Shown one piece after another: positions 63,265 to 64,000 of a stretch of DNA of 64,000 bases. The notes under the pieces were generated by a model, which saw only the letters and a list, made by a program, of their open reading frames with translations, did not search any database and was not told the origin of the DNA. The position numbers and the translations under genes were made by a program. Source of the DNA: Scylla paramamosain. Taxonomy: Eukaryota; Arthropoda; Malacostraca; Decapoda; Portunidae. The stretch lies in NCBI RefSeq assembly GCF_035594125.1, contig NC_087173.1, positions 20,337,723 to 20,401,722 of the forward strand, given 5' to 3'. Every line of letters begins with the position of its first letter. Within the stretch, counting starts at the first letter, position 1.

Positions 63265-63385
63265 GGCGTTATTATTAATTTCCGACAAGTAGTGTAATCA
63301 TTAGAAATGATGTGAATAGTGAGAAGAACAAAATGAGGTAGGTTATTACCACGTAGTGTGTAATGGCTAAAACTATAATAAAACC
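63265..63385. repeat. 121-bp direct repeat, left copy
   Basis: Begins GGCGTTATTATTAATTTCCG and ends CTATAATAAAACC. The right copy at 63494-63614 differs by one visible base (GGCTAAAAC versus GGCTTAAAC). Confidence 0.95.
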
Positions 63386-63406
63386 CTAACCTAACCTAAC
63401 CTAACA
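63382..63406. repeat. (CCTAA)n pentamers (C-rich on plus strand)
   Basis: AACCCTAACCTAACCTAACC followed by TAAC: about four tandem units of the arthropod telomeric motif TTAGG in inverted sense. Confidence 0.7.
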
Positions 63407-63493
63407 ACTGAAGTTCAGGCAACAATACACCATTTATGTTTACCTGTGGACTTAGAAAAAGTTGAGAGCGCTGTGCATTCCCAGGCCTATTCT

Positions 63494-63614
63494 GGCGTTA
63501 TTATTAATTTCCGACAAGTAGTGTAATCATTAGAAATGATGTGAATAGTGAGAAGAACAAAATGAGGTAGGTTATTACCACGTAGTGTGTAATGGCTTAA
63601 ACTATAATAAAACC
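63494..63614. repeat. 121-bp direct repeat, right copy
   Basis: Near-identical to 63265-63385, starting 229 bp downstream. The 108-bp interval holds the CCTAA pentamers. Confidence 0.95.
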
Positions 63615-63673
63615 GAAATTTTTCTTATTTTTCAAATTATGGCGTCTCACCTATAAACTTTTTTTTTTTTTTC

Positions 63674-63976
63674 ATGAATGCCATTTTGCTTCCCCCACGG
63701 CCCCACCCTAAAATCCCGCTTTCCCACCAGGTCTCAAGCTCGTTTGAAGGATGGGAGAGACGGACCTATTACAAAGAATTACCAATCGTGGGGCAGGCAT
63801 ATGCGAGAAATTATGGGGCATACAAACTGGCAAAGGCCGGAGCAAAAACCTCAAATTACGTAACTCCTCTAAACACACTGGCAGAACATACGCCCTGCCA
63901 CACATCACTGCCCTATTGTGCTTTAAGCGCCACAATGCCAGGGCTAAGTCTCACCCAGGCGTGTTGCAAGGAGTGA
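63674..63976 (+). other. Unrecognised 100-codon open frame at the window edge
   Basis: Starts MNAILLPPRPHPKIPLSHQV and runs to a TGA at 63974-63976. Moderately GC-rich and non-repetitive. TTTCCCACCAG at 63720-63730 could be an acceptor, making a partial exon from 63731. No family is recognised, and overlapping frames on both strands are also open, so coding status is doubtful. Confidence 0.2.
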
Positions 63977-64000
63977 AGGAAGACCGAAGGGGATCACTTG

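Overview
The window reads as arthropod nuclear DNA, most likely from a decapod crustacean such as a brachyuran crab. The evidence is spliced genes with GT-AG introns, animal-type orthologs (COQ9, glomulin, FAM89), an arthropod chitin-binding protein, TTAGG-type pentamers, and an extreme load of long (GA)n, (CA)n, (TA)n and (TAG)n arrays. The species is inferred; nothing here proves it. There is no operon logic, CRISPR array, rRNA or recognisable tRNA.

Layout. 1-4.5 kb: low-complexity and microsatellite DNA, a LINE tail and a MITE. 4.5-14.4 kb: a tandem triplication of a 3.0-3.5 kb unit. Each unit has an intronless minus-strand ORF (501, 501 and 412 aa) for an unrecognised Ser/Pro-rich protein with a possible C-terminal membrane anchor, followed by a 53-bp minisatellite of 21-24 copies and bounded by (TA)n. 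14.4-26.5 kb: gene-poor, with a 556-bp (CT)n tract, minisatellites, diverged satellites, LINE fragments and MITEs. 26.6-32.5 kb: a complete four-exon plus-strand gene for a 755-aa secreted protein with one CBM14 chitin-binding domain, a mucin-like Thr/Pro region and a C-terminal CxxC...CxxC tail; a 453-bp pogo/Tigger-like MITE sits in intron 2. 33-41 kb: satellites, a decayed LINE reverse transcriptase and a decayed hAT transposase. 47.0-49.1 kb: a two-exon minus-strand FAM89-family gene. 53.9-56.1 kb: minus-strand COQ9 (ubiquinone biosynthesis), six exons found, first exon missing, one probable GC-AG intron. 57.8-59.6 kb: single-coding-exon glomulin (minus). 60.5-62.1 kb: a LINE tail and a decayed piggyBac transposase. 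63.2-63.6 kb: a 121-bp duplication with telomere-like pentamers.

The host genes are unrelated in function: cuticle or peritrophic matrix, mitochondrial coenzyme Q, ubiquitin-ligase control and a cytoskeletal adaptor. The best candidate for something undescribed is the triplicated ORF family, whose copies look like mosaics of one another. A second theme is that mobile-element ends repeatedly abut microsatellites. In one MITE family a short CT run at the element end corresponds to a 74-bp (CT)n array in a sister copy.

All identifications come from reading translated sequence and remembered family motifs; no search was run.
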